A DNA stretch of 64,000 nucleotides from Actinacidiphila guanduensis (GCF_900103985.1 NZ_FNIE01000004.1:372001-436000), one strand, 5' to 3'. Positions 29,964-39,943 are shown, counted from the first letter of the stretch. Notes: generated from the sequence alone by a model not told the origin. Made by a program: numbers and translations.

Positions 29964-32588
29964 ATGCCGTCCAGCCCCACCGGAGAAGAGCCCCGCACCC
30001 CGGGCACCCCCCGCCGCACCGTCCTGCGAGCCGGCCTCGGCGGCGCCGCCCTCGCCGCGACCGGGCTCGGCCTGGGCGCCGGGCCCGCCGCCGCGAACGG
30101 CGGCACGCCCCCGCAGGGCGGCGGGAGTTGGGCCTCCTACGTCCAGGGCCCGAGCAGCCGCACCGTGCGGCCGGTCGCAGTGCTGCGCACCTCCGGCGAC
30201 GTGACCCGCCCGGACGCGCTGCTGAAGCCGGGCGGCGGCACCACGGTGCTGCGCCGCAAGCAGCCCGCCGCCCCGCCGCGCTGGCCGGACGGCACCACGG
30301 CCGCCGCCTCCAGCGCGCACGCCCCCAACAACGGCGACGACGGCCGCCCGCGCACCTACGACGCGGCCAACGCCATCGACGGCGACACCGGCACCTTCTG
30401 GAACGACGACACCATCGCGGCCTACCCCGACACGCTCACCGTGACCGCGCCCGCCGCCCTCCGACTCCCCGGCATCACAGTGCTGTCGAACGCCGACGGG
30501 GTGCCCACCGCCTTCACCGTCGAGACATGGGACGGCAGTTCGTGGCAGCAGGCCGCGAGCGTCACCGGCAACACCGAGGTGCGCCGCGCGGTCCCGTTCG
30601 CGAGCACGGTCTCCACCACACAAGTGCGCATCACCGTGACCGCCGACCAGGCCACGCCCCAGGGCGAGTTCACCCGGATCAACGAGGTGTACCCGGGGCT
30701 GCTGCCCGACGACGGGATCCCGCGCGTGGTCGTGGACTTCGGCAAGGTCGTCGTCGGCCACCCGCACCTGCGCTTCGCCTCGGCCTCGGCCGGCAACCCG
30801 GGGGTGCGCCTCGCGTTCTCCGAGACCCTCCAATTCCTCACCGACCGCAGCGACTTCACCCGCGCCGACCAGTCCGGCACGCCCTCGCAGGGCACCGACC
30901 AGTTCGCGGTGCCGGCCGGCGGCGCGGACTGGCAGGACACCAAGGGCTACCAGAGCGGCACCCAGGTCTACGCCGACGGTCTGCACGGCTTCCGCTACCT
31001 GCAGATCAGCCTGGACGCCCTCGCCTCCGACGCGCCGGCCGCCCAGCCCTACGGCGAGGTCGCCATCGACGCGGTGTGGCTGGACTTCACCGCCTACCTC
31101 GGCACGCCCGCCTCCTACGGCGGCTGGTTCCTGTCCTCCGACGACGACCTGAACCGCTACTGGTTCGGCGCCGCCTACACCAACGAGCTGGTCACCGACA
31201 CCTTCCGGCCCGACGACGTGGACCCGCGCGGCGCCGACTCCCCCACCCTGGACGGCAAGCCGGTGCTGCACGACGGCGCCAAGCGCGACCGCGACCCGTA
31301 CGTCGGCGACCTCGCCGTCTCCGCCCGCACCCTCTACCTCACGCACCCCGACGCCGCCGCGGCCGCCCGCACGGTGCTCGCCGACCTCGCCGACCACCAG
31401 CGCGCCGACGGCTGGATACCGCCCGCCTCGATCAACTCGTACACGCTGCCGCTCTTCGACTACCCGCTCTGGTGGGTCACCTGCAGCTGGGACTACGTCC
31501 TCCACACCGGCGACACCGGCTACGCGGCCGCGTACCACCCGCAGTTGACCCGCGTGCTCGACGGCTGGTACCCGTCGGTGACCGACAGCGACGGCCTGCT
31601 CAGCAAGGGACTGAACGGCACCTCGGGGTACGGCGACTACGCCTTCCTCGGCCGCACCGGCCAGGTCACCTACTACAACGCCTGCTACGTGCAGGCCCTC
31701 ACCGACGGTGCCGCGCTGGCCCGCGTTCTCGGCCGCGACGCCGACGCCGACCGCTGGGCCGCGCGGGCCGCGACCGTGGCCGCCGCGATCAACTCCCGCC
31801 TGTGGGACGCCGCTTCGGGCGCCTACCTGGACTCCTCCACCGGCCCGGTCCGGCACGCCCAGGACGGCAACGCCCTCGCCATCACCGCCGGGGTCGCCGA
31901 CGCGAGCCGCGCGGCCGCCGCGCTCGCCCACCTCGACGCCACCACGGTGCTGCCCTACGGCAACGCCTTCATGGACAACGACACGATCTTCGACGGCGCC
32001 TCCCAGCGGGTCTACGCCTTCACCTCCTACCCGGAGCTGGTCGCCCGCTTCCGCTCCGGGCGCGCGGACAGCGCCTTGGACCAGATCCGCCGTACCTACG
32101 GCTGGATGGACCGCAACGACCCGGGCACGACGCACTGGGAGGGCGTCGGCCCCGGCGGCTCGCCCTACGAGGGCGCCTACACGAGCATGGCGCACGGCTG
32201 GTCCACGGGGGTACTGCCCGCCCTCACCAACGAGTTGCTGGGTGTGCGGCCCACCGCGCCGGGCTTCGCGCAGTGGACGGTGGCGCCCACCCCGGGCTCC
32301 GTCGCCTGGGCGCGGGGCCAGGTGCCCACCCCGCACGGACCGATCGGCGCGGACTGGCGGCAGCTGGGCGACGGCACCTTCACGCTCACCGTGCACGCCC
32401 CGAAGGGCACCCGCGGCACCGTGGCCGTCCCGGACTCCGGCCGCCGGGTCACGGTCCACGTCGACGGCAGGACGGCGTGGAACGGCACCGAGGCGACGGC
32501 GTACCGGGCGACTTCGGCGGGCGGCCGGATGCTCCTCCGGGGGCTCGGCGCGGGCACGCACACGGTGGTCGTCCGCCCGGCACGCTGA
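29964..32588 (+). CDS. Secreted GH78 alpha-L-rhamnosidase
   Basis: 874 residues from ATG 29964 (GGGAG six bases upstream). A Tat-type signal, RRTVLRAGLGGAALAATG, ends about residue 45. A discoidin-like beta domain (about 105-235; NAIDGDTGTFWND) comes before the rhamnosidase beta domains and the (alpha/alpha)6 barrel with the KRDRDPYVGD segment typical of the GH78 active-site entrance. A C-terminal beta domain closes the protein. It would release L-rhamnose from plant glycosides or polysaccharides outside the cell, feeding the import and catabolic genes at 36-49 kb. A matching operator lies at its promoter. Confidence 0.85.
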   Translation: MPSSPTGEEPRTPGTPRRTVLRAGLGGAALAATGLGLGAGPAAANGGTPPQGGGSWASYVQGPSSRTVRPVAVLRTSGDVTRPDALLKPGGGTTVLRRKQPAAPPRWPDGTTAAASSAHAPNNGDDGRPRTYDAANAIDGDTGTFWNDDTIAAYPDTLTVTAPAALRLPGITVLSNADGVPTAFTVETWDGSSWQQAASVTGNTEVRRAVPFASTVSTTQVRITVTADQATPQGEFTRINEVYPGLLPDDGIPRVVVDFGKVVVGHPHLRFASASAGNPGVRLAFSETLQFLTDRSDFTRADQSGTPSQGTDQFAVPAGGADWQDTKGYQSGTQVYADGLHGFRYLQISLDALASDAPAAQPYGEVAIDAVWLDFTAYLGTPASYGGWFLSSDDDLNRYWFGAAYTNELVTDTFRPDDVDPRGADSPTLDGKPVLHDGAKRDRDPYVGDLAVSARTLYLTHPDAAAAARTVLADLADHQRADGWIPPASINSYTLPLFDYPLWWVTCSWDYVLHTGDTGYAAAYHPQLTRVLDGWYPSVTDSDGLLSKGLNGTSGYGDYAFLGRTGQVTYYNACYVQALTDGAALARVLGRDADADRWAARAATVAAAINSRLWDAASGAYLDSSTGPVRHAQDGNALAITAGVADASRAAAALAHLDATTVLPYGNAFMDNDTIFDGASQRVYAFTSYPELVARFRSGRADSALDQIRRTYGWMDRNDPGTTHWEGVGPGGSPYEGAYTSMAHGWSTGVLPALTNELLGVRPTAPGFAQWTVAPTPGSVAWARGQVPTPHGPIGADWRQLGDGTFTLTVHAPKGTRGTVAVPDSGRRVTVHVDGRTAWNGTEATAYRATSAGGRMLLRGLGAGTHTVVVRPAR

Positions 32589-32828
32589 GGCGGGGCCCCT
32601 TGACCGCACGGCGCCGCAACGGCGGACCGCCCGACGGGCGCCCAACCTCCGGGCGTCCTGCGGGCGTTGGTGACCGCGTCCGTCCCACTCGGCGCGGGGC
32701 GCACGGTGGTGGCGCCGCCCCACGCGGGTCGATCCGCCCTGCACGCAGCGCGCGTGAACGATGCACAGGGCCCCCGGCCGGCCCGGTGACCCGCGCCCGG
32801 GACGGACGGCGGACGGCGCGACGACCGT

Positions 32829-33914
32829 TCAGCGCAGCACGGCGGCCAGCAGGTCGGTGCCCAGTCCCGAGAGGTCGGGCAGGCTGAGGCTGTAGCGGAC
32901 GTAGCGCCCGTCCCGCCGGGAAGTGAGCAGGCCCGCGCGGCGCAGCACGGCGAGGTGGCGGGAGACCTCGGGGGCCGACAGCGCCCAGGCGTCGGCCAGC
33001 TCACCCGTGGTGTGCGGACCGCGGGCCAGGGTGCGCAGCAGCCGCAGCCGTACCGGATGGGCGAGCGCCTCCAGCCGCAGCGTGACCGTCTCCAGCGGCA
33101 CCGGCTCGGCCGGACCCGCCTCGGCCACCGGGTACTGCAGCACCGGCAGCCACCCGGGCGCGTGGACCGCCACCAGGTGCGGGCGGCCGAAGACACTGGG
33201 CAGGAAGGTGACCGCGCCGCCGCGGACGGAGGTGGCGTTGTCCTGGAGCTTGTCCACGAGGATGCGGGTGCCGTCCGGCGCCAGGGTGACGGCGCCGGAG
33301 ACCGACGCGAGCGCCGCCGCGGGGCCTTGGCGCCTGAGCAGGTCGTTCTTCAGCCGCAGGTCGGCGGCGAGTTGCGCGGCGACGCCCGTCCAGGCCGCGT
33401 CGAAGAACGCCTCGGCGCACTGCTGGAGCGTGTCGCGCACCCTTGCCCGTACGGCGGCCGGGTCCGCGAGGAGCCGCTCCGCGAAGGCCTCCTGGAGCGC
33501 GCCGCGGGCCTGCGCCAGGTCCAGGGCCCGCTCGCGCGCGGTGGCGTCGGCGAGCGGGGAGGGCGCGCCGAAGTGGAGCCGGTTGCTGCCGCAGGTGGTG
33601 ATGAGCGCGGCGGCCACGTAGGTCTCGTCGTCGATCCGGTCCACGTCGTCCAGCTCCTCGGCGAGCGTCGGCCGGGGGCGGGCGGGGACGAGGAAGTCGG
33701 CCCGCGAGGAGCGCCAGAGGAACTCCGCCTCGCTGAGCCGCTCGGCCAGCTCCGGCGGCAGCCCGGACCGGACGTCCGCGGCCCAGCCGGCGAGCTGCGG
33801 GTGGTGGCCGGGCTCTGCCAGCACGTGCAGCATCGCGGTCAGCTCGGCCAGCGGGGAAACGGCGAACCGCAGCCGCCCGGACGGCGGGCCGCCGATGTCG
33901 ATCCTCAGCGTCAT
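32829..33914 (-). CDS. ArsR-family repressor with N-terminal DUF5937 region
   Basis: 361 residues. The N-terminal ~250 residues are the DUF5937-type extension (start LRIDIGGPPSGRLRFAVSPLAEL), and a winged-helix ArsR domain is at the C-terminus (ALAHPVRLRLLRTLARGPHTTGELADAWALSAPEVSRHLAVLRRAGLLTS in outline). No clustered Cys/His metal site is seen, so the ligand is probably organic. It is divergent from an MFS exporter with a 37-bp perfect inverted repeat between them, the classic repressor/efflux layout. Confidence 0.85.
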   Translation of the reverse strand: MTLRIDIGGPPSGRLRFAVSPLAELTAMLHVLAEPGHHPQLAGWAADVRSGLPPELAERLSEAEFLWRSSRADFLVPARPRPTLAEELDDVDRIDDETYVAAALITTCGSNRLHFGAPSPLADATARERALDLAQARGALQEAFAERLLADPAAVRARVRDTLQQCAEAFFDAAWTGVAAQLAADLRLKNDLLRRQGPAAALASVSGAVTLAPDGTRILVDKLQDNATSVRGGAVTFLPSVFGRPHLVAVHAPGWLPVLQYPVAEAGPAEPVPLETVTLRLEALAHPVRLRLLRTLARGPHTTGELADAWALSAPEVSRHLAVLRRAGLLTSRRDGRYVRYSLSLPDLSGLGTDLLAAVLR

Positions 33915-33945
33915 CCCCTCATCATCGCCGGTCGTACGGACGCCC

Positions 33946-33982
33946 GCCGTGCCGGTTGACGGTGTCCGTCAACCGGCACGGC
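33946..33982. promoter_or_regulatory. 37-bp perfect inverted repeat (ArsR/MFS operator)
   Basis: Two 17-base arms, GCCGTGCCGGTTGACGG and its exact reverse complement, flank the spacer TGT. It lies 31 bp upstream of the repressor start and 32 bp upstream of the exporter start. Each arm contains TTGACG, a good -35 hexamer pointing outward, so one dimer could block both promoters. Confidence 0.75.
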
Positions 33983-34014
33983 CTGCCGGGCGGTCCCCAC
34001 GCACCTTTGGCGGC

Positions 34015-35232
34015 ATGGCAACCACAACGCCCCACCCGCGGCTGCGCCGCCGCGTCCTCGTCCGTGCCTCCGGCGGCCCCCGCTACGCCGTAGCCCTGGC
34101 CGTGGACGCGCTCGGCACCGGCCTGCTGCGCCCTTTCCTCCTGCTCTACGGCGTGACCGTGCTGCGGCTGTCCGCGCCCGTCACGGGTGCCGCCATGACG
34201 GCCGGCATCGTCGCCGGCCTCGTGTGCGTGCCCATGGTGGGACGATGGCTGGACCGGGGCGCCCGCAGCACGGTCGTGGCGGCGTCGATGCTGGTGCGGG
34301 TGCTGGGCGTGGCGCTGCTGCTGGCCGCGCCGCGCGGCCACGTCCAGTTGTTCGCCGCGGCGGCGCTCTTCCTCGGGATCGGCAACCAGGCCTGGCCCGC
34401 CGCCCACGCGGCCCTGGTGGCCACGGTCGCCCACGGCCGCGACCGCGACACCGCCCTCGCCGGGGCCCGCGCCCTGCGCAACGGGGCCCTCGGCGTCGGG
34501 GCACTCCTCGCCGCCCTCTGCCTGGCGGGCGGCACCACCGCGCTGCGGGCCCTGGCGGTCGCCACCGCGCTCGCCTACCTGACCGCGGCCGCGCTGGCGT
34601 GGTCGGTTCATGTGCGCGCGCGGCCGGCGGGGCCTTCGCGCACCGAGGCTCCCGGCGTGGGGCCGGCGCCCCGGATGCGCGCGCTGCTCGCCGCCAACGT
34701 GGTCTACGCGTTCTGCCTCAACGTCCCCGAAGTCGCCCTGCCCGCGGTCCTGGTGACGCAGTTGCACGCGTCCCCGGTGTGGCCGGCCGCCGTCTTCGTG
34801 GCCAACACGGCGCTGGTCGTCACCCTCCAGGTGCCGGTCACCGCCTTCACGGCCCGCTTCTCCCGGCGCAGCGTGCTGGCGCTGTCCGGCGTGGTCCTGA
34901 CCGCGTCCTACCTCTGCTTCCTCGCCGCCACCGCGTGGCACCACGGCTGGAGTGTCCCGGCCGTCGCGGCGGTGTCCGTGGTGTGCACGCTCGGCGAGAT
35001 CGTCTACGCCGGCAGCGCCACCGCGCTCGTCGCCGCCCTCGCCCCGGCCCATGTCCTGGGCCGCGCCCTCGCCCGCTTCCAGCTCTCCACGGGCTTCGGC
35101 CTCGCTGTCTCCCCCGCGGCCATCACCGCACTGGCGCCCCACGGCCCGGCCGCCCTCTGGGGCGGCCTCGCCGCGGCGACGCTCGTGTCCGCCGCCGCCG
35201 TCGCGGGCACGCGCAGCGGGGCGGAGGCGTAA
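34015..35232 (+). CDS. MFS transporter
   Basis: 405 residues with about twelve hydrophobic segments, typical of drug/metabolite exporters. The characteristic inter-helix 2-3 loop is CVPMVGRWLDRGARSTV. The ATG lacks a clear Shine-Dalgarno. Repressed, by inference, by the divergent ArsR protein through the large inverted repeat. The exported compound is unknown. Confidence 0.85.
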   Translation: MATTTPHPRLRRRVLVRASGGPRYAVALAVDALGTGLLRPFLLLYGVTVLRLSAPVTGAAMTAGIVAGLVCVPMVGRWLDRGARSTVVAASMLVRVLGVALLLAAPRGHVQLFAAAALFLGIGNQAWPAAHAALVATVAHGRDRDTALAGARALRNGALGVGALLAALCLAGGTTALRALAVATALAYLTAAALAWSVHVRARPAGPSRTEAPGVGPAPRMRALLAANVVYAFCLNVPEVALPAVLVTQLHASPVWPAAVFVANTALVVTLQVPVTAFTARFSRRSVLALSGVVLTASYLCFLAATAWHHGWSVPAVAAVSVVCTLGEIVYAGSATALVAALAPAHVLGRALARFQLSTGFGLAVSPAAITALAPHGPAALWGGLAAATLVSAAAVAGTRSGAEA

Positions 35233-35319
35233 CCGAGGAGCCCCGGCCGAAGGGTCCGGAAGGGTGACAGGGGCAGCCGGGGGCGGCGGCTCGTGGGGGC
35301 AGCCGCGCGCGAGGAGCGG

Positions 35320-36102
35320 CTACTTGCCGAACCGCCGCTCCCGGCTCGCGTACGAGCGCAGGGCCCGCAGGAAGTCCAGCCGCCGGAAGGCCGGCCAGTA
35401 GCAGTCCACCCAGTGCATCTCCGCGTAGGCGGACTGCCAGAGCAGGAAGCCCGACAGCCGCTGCTCCCCCGAGGTGCGGATGATGAAGTCGGTGTGCGCG
35501 GCGGCGGGCGAGTACAGGTGCCGCGAGATGTCCTCGACGTCGAACCGTTCGACCAGCTCCGCGGGATCGCCCCCGGCGGCCATGTGCGCCTCGAACGCGC
35601 TCTTCACCGCGTCCACGATCTCCCGCCGGCCGCCGTAGCCGACGGCGACGTCCACCTTGAGGCCGCCGCGCCCGGCCGTCGCCTGCGCGGCCTCCTTCAG
35701 GACCCGGGCGCTGCGGCCGGGCAGCATGTCGAGCGAGCCGATCACCTGGACCTCCCAGGGGCGGCCCTCGGCGGTGATGTCCCGCACCGTCTCCTCGATG
35801 ATCTCGATCAGCGGGCCGAGTTCCTCGGCGGGCCGGCCGAGGTTGTCGTCGGAGAGCATGAAGAGTGTGACGTGGGCGATCCCGGCGGCGGTGCACCAGC
35901 CGAGGAACTCGGCGGCCTTGGCGCCGCCCGCCCGGTAGCCCTCACGGACGTCGGTGTGGCCTTCCTGGCGGGCCCAGCGGCGGTTGCCGTCGAGCATGAT
36001 CCCGACGTGCTGCGGCCGCGGCAGCCCCACCAGCGTGGTGGCCAGCCGCCGCTCGTACACCGCCTCGATCGGGCGCCGGAGGAACAGCGGGAGCAGCTTC
36101 AT
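35320..36102 (-). CDS. uppS: cis-Prenyltransferase (undecaprenyl diphosphate synthase family)
   Basis: 260 residues. Family motifs: VGIMLDGNRRWAR (catalytic Asp38) near the start, FMLSDDNLGRP, and RTSGEQRLSGFLLWQSAYAE with the downstream metal Glu. It condenses isopentenyl diphosphate units onto an allylic primer in Z configuration, for cell-wall lipid carrier or other long prenyl products. Actinobacteria usually carry several paralogues, so this may be a specialised copy. It stands alone inside the rhamnose interval. Confidence 0.9.
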   Translation of the reverse strand: MKLLPLFLRRPIEAVYERRLATTLVGLPRPQHVGIMLDGNRRWARQEGHTDVREGYRAGGAKAAEFLGWCTAAGIAHVTLFMLSDDNLGRPAEELGPLIEIIEETVRDITAEGRPWEVQVIGSLDMLPGRSARVLKEAAQATAGRGGLKVDVAVGYGGRREIVDAVKSAFEAHMAAGGDPAELVERFDVEDISRHLYSPAAAHTDFIIRTSGEQRLSGFLLWQSAYAEMHWVDCYWPAFRRLDFLRALRSYASRERRFGK

Positions 36103-36215
36103 GACCCATCCCCATCGCGTCGTGCACCTCCCGCGGACCCTACCAGCGGCAGCCATGGACGCACCTGCCCGCACCTCGCCGCGGCCGCCGGCGCAAGCCC
36201 CCTCACAGGCGCCGG

Positions 36216-37730
36216 TTACGGCAGCGCCGCCCCCCTGGGGAAGAGCCGCGCCTGCGCGGCGTCCCAGGCCCGGCTGTCGCCCCCGGGGGCGTAGTGGCGC
36301 AGCTCCTGGGTCGCGGCGACCAGGCGGCGCATGTCGGCGAGGTCGCCGACGAGGCCGCGGGTGCGGGCCTGGACCAGGACATTGCCGATGGCGGTCGCCT
36401 CGGCGGGTCCGGCGATGACGGGTAGCCCGGTGGCATTCGCCGTGAGTTGGCACAGCAGGGCGTTGCGGCTGCCGCCGCCGACGAGGTGGACGCGGGTGAT
36501 GTCGCGCCCGGAGAGTTCGGCGGCCAGCCGCAGCACCCGGCGGTGGGCGAGCGCGAGGCTCTCCAGGACGCAGCGCACGAGCGCGCCTCGCGACCGCGGC
36601 GGGCGCTGGCCGGTGCGGACGCAGGCCGCGGCGATGGCGGCGGGCATGTCCTCAGGGGCGAGCAACTCCGGCGCGTCCGGGTCGATCAGGGCGGCGAAGG
36701 GTGCGGCCCGCTCCGCTTCGGCGAGCAGCGCGGGCAGTTCGACGGGCCGGCCTTGCGCGGCCCAGGTGCGGCGGCACTCCTCCAGCAGCCACATGCCCAT
36801 GATGTTGCGCAGGTAGCGGACGGTGCCGTCGATGCCGCGCTCGTTGGTGAAGTTCGCCGCGCGGGACGCCTCGGTGAGCACGGGCGCGTCGAGTTCGAGT
36901 CCGGCGAGCGACCAGGTGCCGCAGGAGATGTAGGCGGCGCCGGGGCCGGTCGCGGGCACGGCGGCCACCGCCGAGGCGGTGTCGTGGGAGGCCACGGTGG
37001 TGACGGCCGTGGCGGCCGGCAGCCCGGTCGCGGCGGCGACGTGCGGCAGGAGGGTGCCCGCGGGGGTGCCGGGTTCGCGCAGCGGCGGCAGCACCGAGGT
37101 GTCCAGGCCGATACGGCGGGCGAGTGCGGCGGACCAGGTGCCGGTGCGGGCGTCGAGCAGGCCGGTGGTGGAGGCGTTGGTGGTCTCGGCGCCCAAGGTG
37201 CCGCCCAACCAGTGGGCGAGCAGGTCCGGGACGAGCAGCAGGGTGCGCGCGGCGGCCAGGGCCGCGCTGCCGCGGGCGGCCGCGAGCTGGAAGACGGTGT
37301 TGAACGGCAGGTGCTGCAGCCCGTTCACGGCGTAGAGGGCGTCGGCGCCGATCTCGTCCCGCACCCGCGGGGCGACCTGCGCGGTGCGGGTGTCGCGGTA
37401 GTGGAAGGGCAGGCCGAGCAGGGCGCCGTCGGCGTCGAGCAGGGCGTAGTCCACCGCCCAGGTGTCGATGCCGACGGAGGCGACAGGGCCGGCGGCGCGC
37501 AGCCCGGCGAGGACGGCCTCGTAGAGCGCGGGCACGTTCCAGTGCAGGCCGTCGGGCAGGCGCAGCGGGGCGTTGGGGAAGCGGGCCACCTCGGTCAGCG
37601 CCAACTCCATGTGCCCGACCCGTCCGACGACCACCCGCCCGCTGCTCGCCCCGAGGTCCGCCGCGGCGAACGCCGCCACGGCGCCGCGTCCTGCGGGTGC
37701 GGCGGGGGCGGTCGGCATCGTGCCGGTCAT
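36216..37730 (-). CDS. rhaB: Rhamnulokinase (FGGY family)
   Basis: 504 residues, ATG with GAGGAGA upstream. FGGY kinase features: ADLGASSGRVVVGRV phosphate loop, VGIDTWAVDYALLD, YRDTRTAQV, and VHLVGGGSRNALLCQLTANATGLPV of the C-terminal ATP domain. It phosphorylates L-rhamnulose to L-rhamnulose-1-phosphate in the cytosol. It lies 161 bp downstream of the aldolase/dehydrogenase gene in a two-gene catabolic operon. Confidence 0.92.
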   Translation of the reverse strand: MTGTMPTAPAAPAGRGAVAAFAAADLGASSGRVVVGRVGHMELALTEVARFPNAPLRLPDGLHWNVPALYEAVLAGLRAAGPVASVGIDTWAVDYALLDADGALLGLPFHYRDTRTAQVAPRVRDEIGADALYAVNGLQHLPFNTVFQLAAARGSAALAAARTLLLVPDLLAHWLGGTLGAETTNASTTGLLDARTGTWSAALARRIGLDTSVLPPLREPGTPAGTLLPHVAAATGLPAATAVTTVASHDTASAVAAVPATGPGAAYISCGTWSLAGLELDAPVLTEASRAANFTNERGIDGTVRYLRNIMGMWLLEECRRTWAAQGRPVELPALLAEAERAAPFAALIDPDAPELLAPEDMPAAIAAACVRTGQRPPRSRGALVRCVLESLALAHRRVLRLAAELSGRDITRVHLVGGGSRNALLCQLTANATGLPVIAGPAEATAIGNVLVQARTRGLVGDLADMRRLVAATQELRHYAPGGDSRAWDAAQARLFPRGAALP

Positions 37731-37891
37731 GCGTCTCCTCTCCGAGGGGGCATACGAGGGGGCGGGCGGGACGGCGGAGTCCGGCGGCGCGGGCGGAACG
37801 GCGGGCGGGTGGACCGGCTCCGGCGAAGTGGCCGACGTCCGGCCGGTCCCGGCCGTCGCAGGAACCGGCCGCGCGGAGCCGGGGCGCCGCC

Positions 37892-39943
37892 TCACCGCAG
37901 GAAGGCCGCCGCGACGCCCGCGTCCACCGGCACGTGCAGGCCGGTCGTGTGCGTCAGGTCGCCGCCGGTGAGGGCGAAGACCGCGTTGGCCACGTGCTCG
38001 GGCAGCACCTCCCGCTTGAGCAGGGTGCGTTGCGCGTAGAACTCGCCGAGTTTCTCCTCCGGCACGCCGTAGACCGCGGCCCGCTGGGCGCCCCAGCCGC
38101 CGGCGAAGATGCCCGAGCCGCGCACCACGCCGTCCGGGTTGACGCCGTTGACGCGGATGCCGTGCTCGCCCAGCTCCGCGGCCAGCAGCCGCACCTGGTG
38201 CGCCTGGTCGGCCTTCGTCGCGGAGTAGGCGATGTTGTTGGGGCCGGCGAACACCGCGTTCTTGGAGGCGATGTAGACGATGTCGCCGCCCATGCCTTGC
38301 GCGATCATGGCGCGGGCGGCCTCGCGGGAGACGAGGAAGGAGCCGCGGGCCATGATGGCGTGCTGCCTGTCCCAGTCCGCGGCGGTGGTCTCCAGCAGCG
38401 GCTTGGAGATGGAGATGCCGGCGTTGTTGACGACGAGGTCCACGCCGCCGAAGGCCAGCAGGGCCTGCTCCAGGGCGGCTTCGACCTGCTCCTCGGAGGT
38501 GACGTCCACCGTGACGGGCACCGCCGTGTCCGGCCCGCCCAGCTCCTGCGCGACGGCTGCCGCGCTGTCCCCGTCCAGGTCGGCGACGACGACGCAGGCG
38601 CCCTCGGCCGCCAGCCGCCGCGCGATCGCCCTGCCGATGCCGGACCCGGCGCCGGTGACCAGCGCGATCCTGGTCGCGAGCGGTTTGGGGGCGGGCATCC
38701 GGCGCAGCTTGGCCTCCTCCAGCTCCCAGTACTCGATGCGGAACTTCTCGGCCTCCTCGATCGGCCGGTAGCTGGAGACGGCCTCGGCGCCGCGCATGAC
38801 ATTGACGGCGTTGACGTAGAACTCGCCGGCCACCCGGGCGGTCTGCTTGTCCTTGCCGTAGGAGAACATGCCGACGCCCGGGACGAGGACGATCGCGGGG
38901 TCGGCGCCGCGCATCGCTGGGGAGTCGGGGGCGGCGTGCCGCCGGTAGTAGGCGGCGTACTCGGCCCGGTACCGCGCGTGCAGCTCCTTCAGGCGGGTCG
39001 CGACCTCCGCCAGGGGCGCGGTGGGCGGCAGGTCGAGCACGAGGGGGCGGACCTTGGTGCGCAGGAAGTGGTCGGGGCAGGAGGTGCCGAGCGCGGCCAG
39101 GCGCGGGTGCTCGGCGCGGGCGAGGAAGTCCAGCACGGTGTCGCTGTCGGTGAAGTGGCCGACCTGGGGGCGGTCGGTGGAGGCCAGGCCGCGCAGCAGG
39201 GGGGCCAGCGCGGCGGCCCGGGAGCGGCGCTCGGCGGCGGGCAGGGGCACGTAGCCGGGCAGTTCGGGGCCGAAGGGCTCGGCCTTGCCGCGCTGGGCGA
39301 GGAAGGTCTCGGCGGTGCGGATGATGCGCAGCGAGTTGGCCTCGCACTCCTCGGAGGTGGCGCCCCAGGCGGTGATGCCGTGGCCGCCCAGCACGCAGCC
39401 GATCGCCTCGGGGTGGGCCTTGTGCACCGCGGCGATGTCCAGGCCGAGTCGGAAGCCGGGGCGGCGCCAGGGCACCCAGACCACCGCGTCGCCGAAGCAC
39501 TCCTTGGTCAGCGCCTCGCCGTCGGCCGCGCAGGCGAGCGCGATCCCGGAGTCGGGGTGCAGGTGGTCGACGTGGGCGGCGTCCAGCAGGCCGTGCATGG
39601 CGGTGTCGATGGAGGGGGCGGCGCCGCCCTTGCCGTGGGCGCAGAAGTCGAAGGCGGCGACCATCTCGTCCTCGCGGTCCACCCCGGGGTAGACGCCGGT
39701 GAGCGCGCGCAGCCGGTCCAGCCGCAGCACCGCCAGGCCCGGTTCGGTGAGGGTGCCGAGGTCCCCGCCGGAGCCCTTGACCCACATCAGCTCGATCTCG
39801 GCGCCGGTCACCGGGTCGGGCGCGGTGCCCTTGGCGGAGGTGTTGCCGCCGGCGTAGTTGGTGTTGCGCGGGTCGGCGCCGAGCCGGTGCGAGCGGGCGA
39901 TCAACGCGCCGACGGCGGGGTGGGGCTTCGAGGCGGGAGCCAT
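37892..39943 (-). CDS. rhaE: Bifunctional rhamnulose-1-phosphate aldolase / lactaldehyde dehydrogenase
   Basis: 683 residues, ATG with AAAGGA upstream. Residues 1 to about 400 form a class II aldolase/adducin domain: GGNTSAKG, the VDHLHPDSGIALA Zn-His pair and GGHGITAWG. Residues from about 420 form a Rossmann SDR domain: TGAGSGIGRAIA, NNAGISIS and YSATKADQ. This fusion (RhaEW/YuxG type) splits rhamnulose-1-P into DHAP and L-lactaldehyde and oxidises the aldehyde to lactate. A perfect TGAATCGTTTCA operator is 68 bp upstream. Confidence 0.9.
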   Translation of the reverse strand: MAPASKPHPAVGALIARSHRLGADPRNTNYAGGNTSAKGTAPDPVTGAEIELMWVKGSGGDLGTLTEPGLAVLRLDRLRALTGVYPGVDREDEMVAAFDFCAHGKGGAAPSIDTAMHGLLDAAHVDHLHPDSGIALACAADGEALTKECFGDAVVWVPWRRPGFRLGLDIAAVHKAHPEAIGCVLGGHGITAWGATSEECEANSLRIIRTAETFLAQRGKAEPFGPELPGYVPLPAAERRSRAAALAPLLRGLASTDRPQVGHFTDSDTVLDFLARAEHPRLAALGTSCPDHFLRTKVRPLVLDLPPTAPLAEVATRLKELHARYRAEYAAYYRRHAAPDSPAMRGADPAIVLVPGVGMFSYGKDKQTARVAGEFYVNAVNVMRGAEAVSSYRPIEEAEKFRIEYWELEEAKLRRMPAPKPLATRIALVTGAGSGIGRAIARRLAAEGACVVVADLDGDSAAAVAQELGGPDTAVPVTVDVTSEEQVEAALEQALLAFGGVDLVVNNAGISISKPLLETTAADWDRQHAIMARGSFLVSREAARAMIAQGMGGDIVYIASKNAVFAGPNNIAYSATKADQAHQVRLLAAELGEHGIRVNGVNPDGVVRGSGIFAGGWGAQRAAVYGVPEEKLGEFYAQRTLLKREVLPEHVANAVFALTGGDLTHTTGLHVPVDAGVAAAFLR

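Noticed and set aside
32589..32828. Small gene between GH78 and ArsR genes
   Set aside because: No start with a ribosome site and no recognisable product on either strand.
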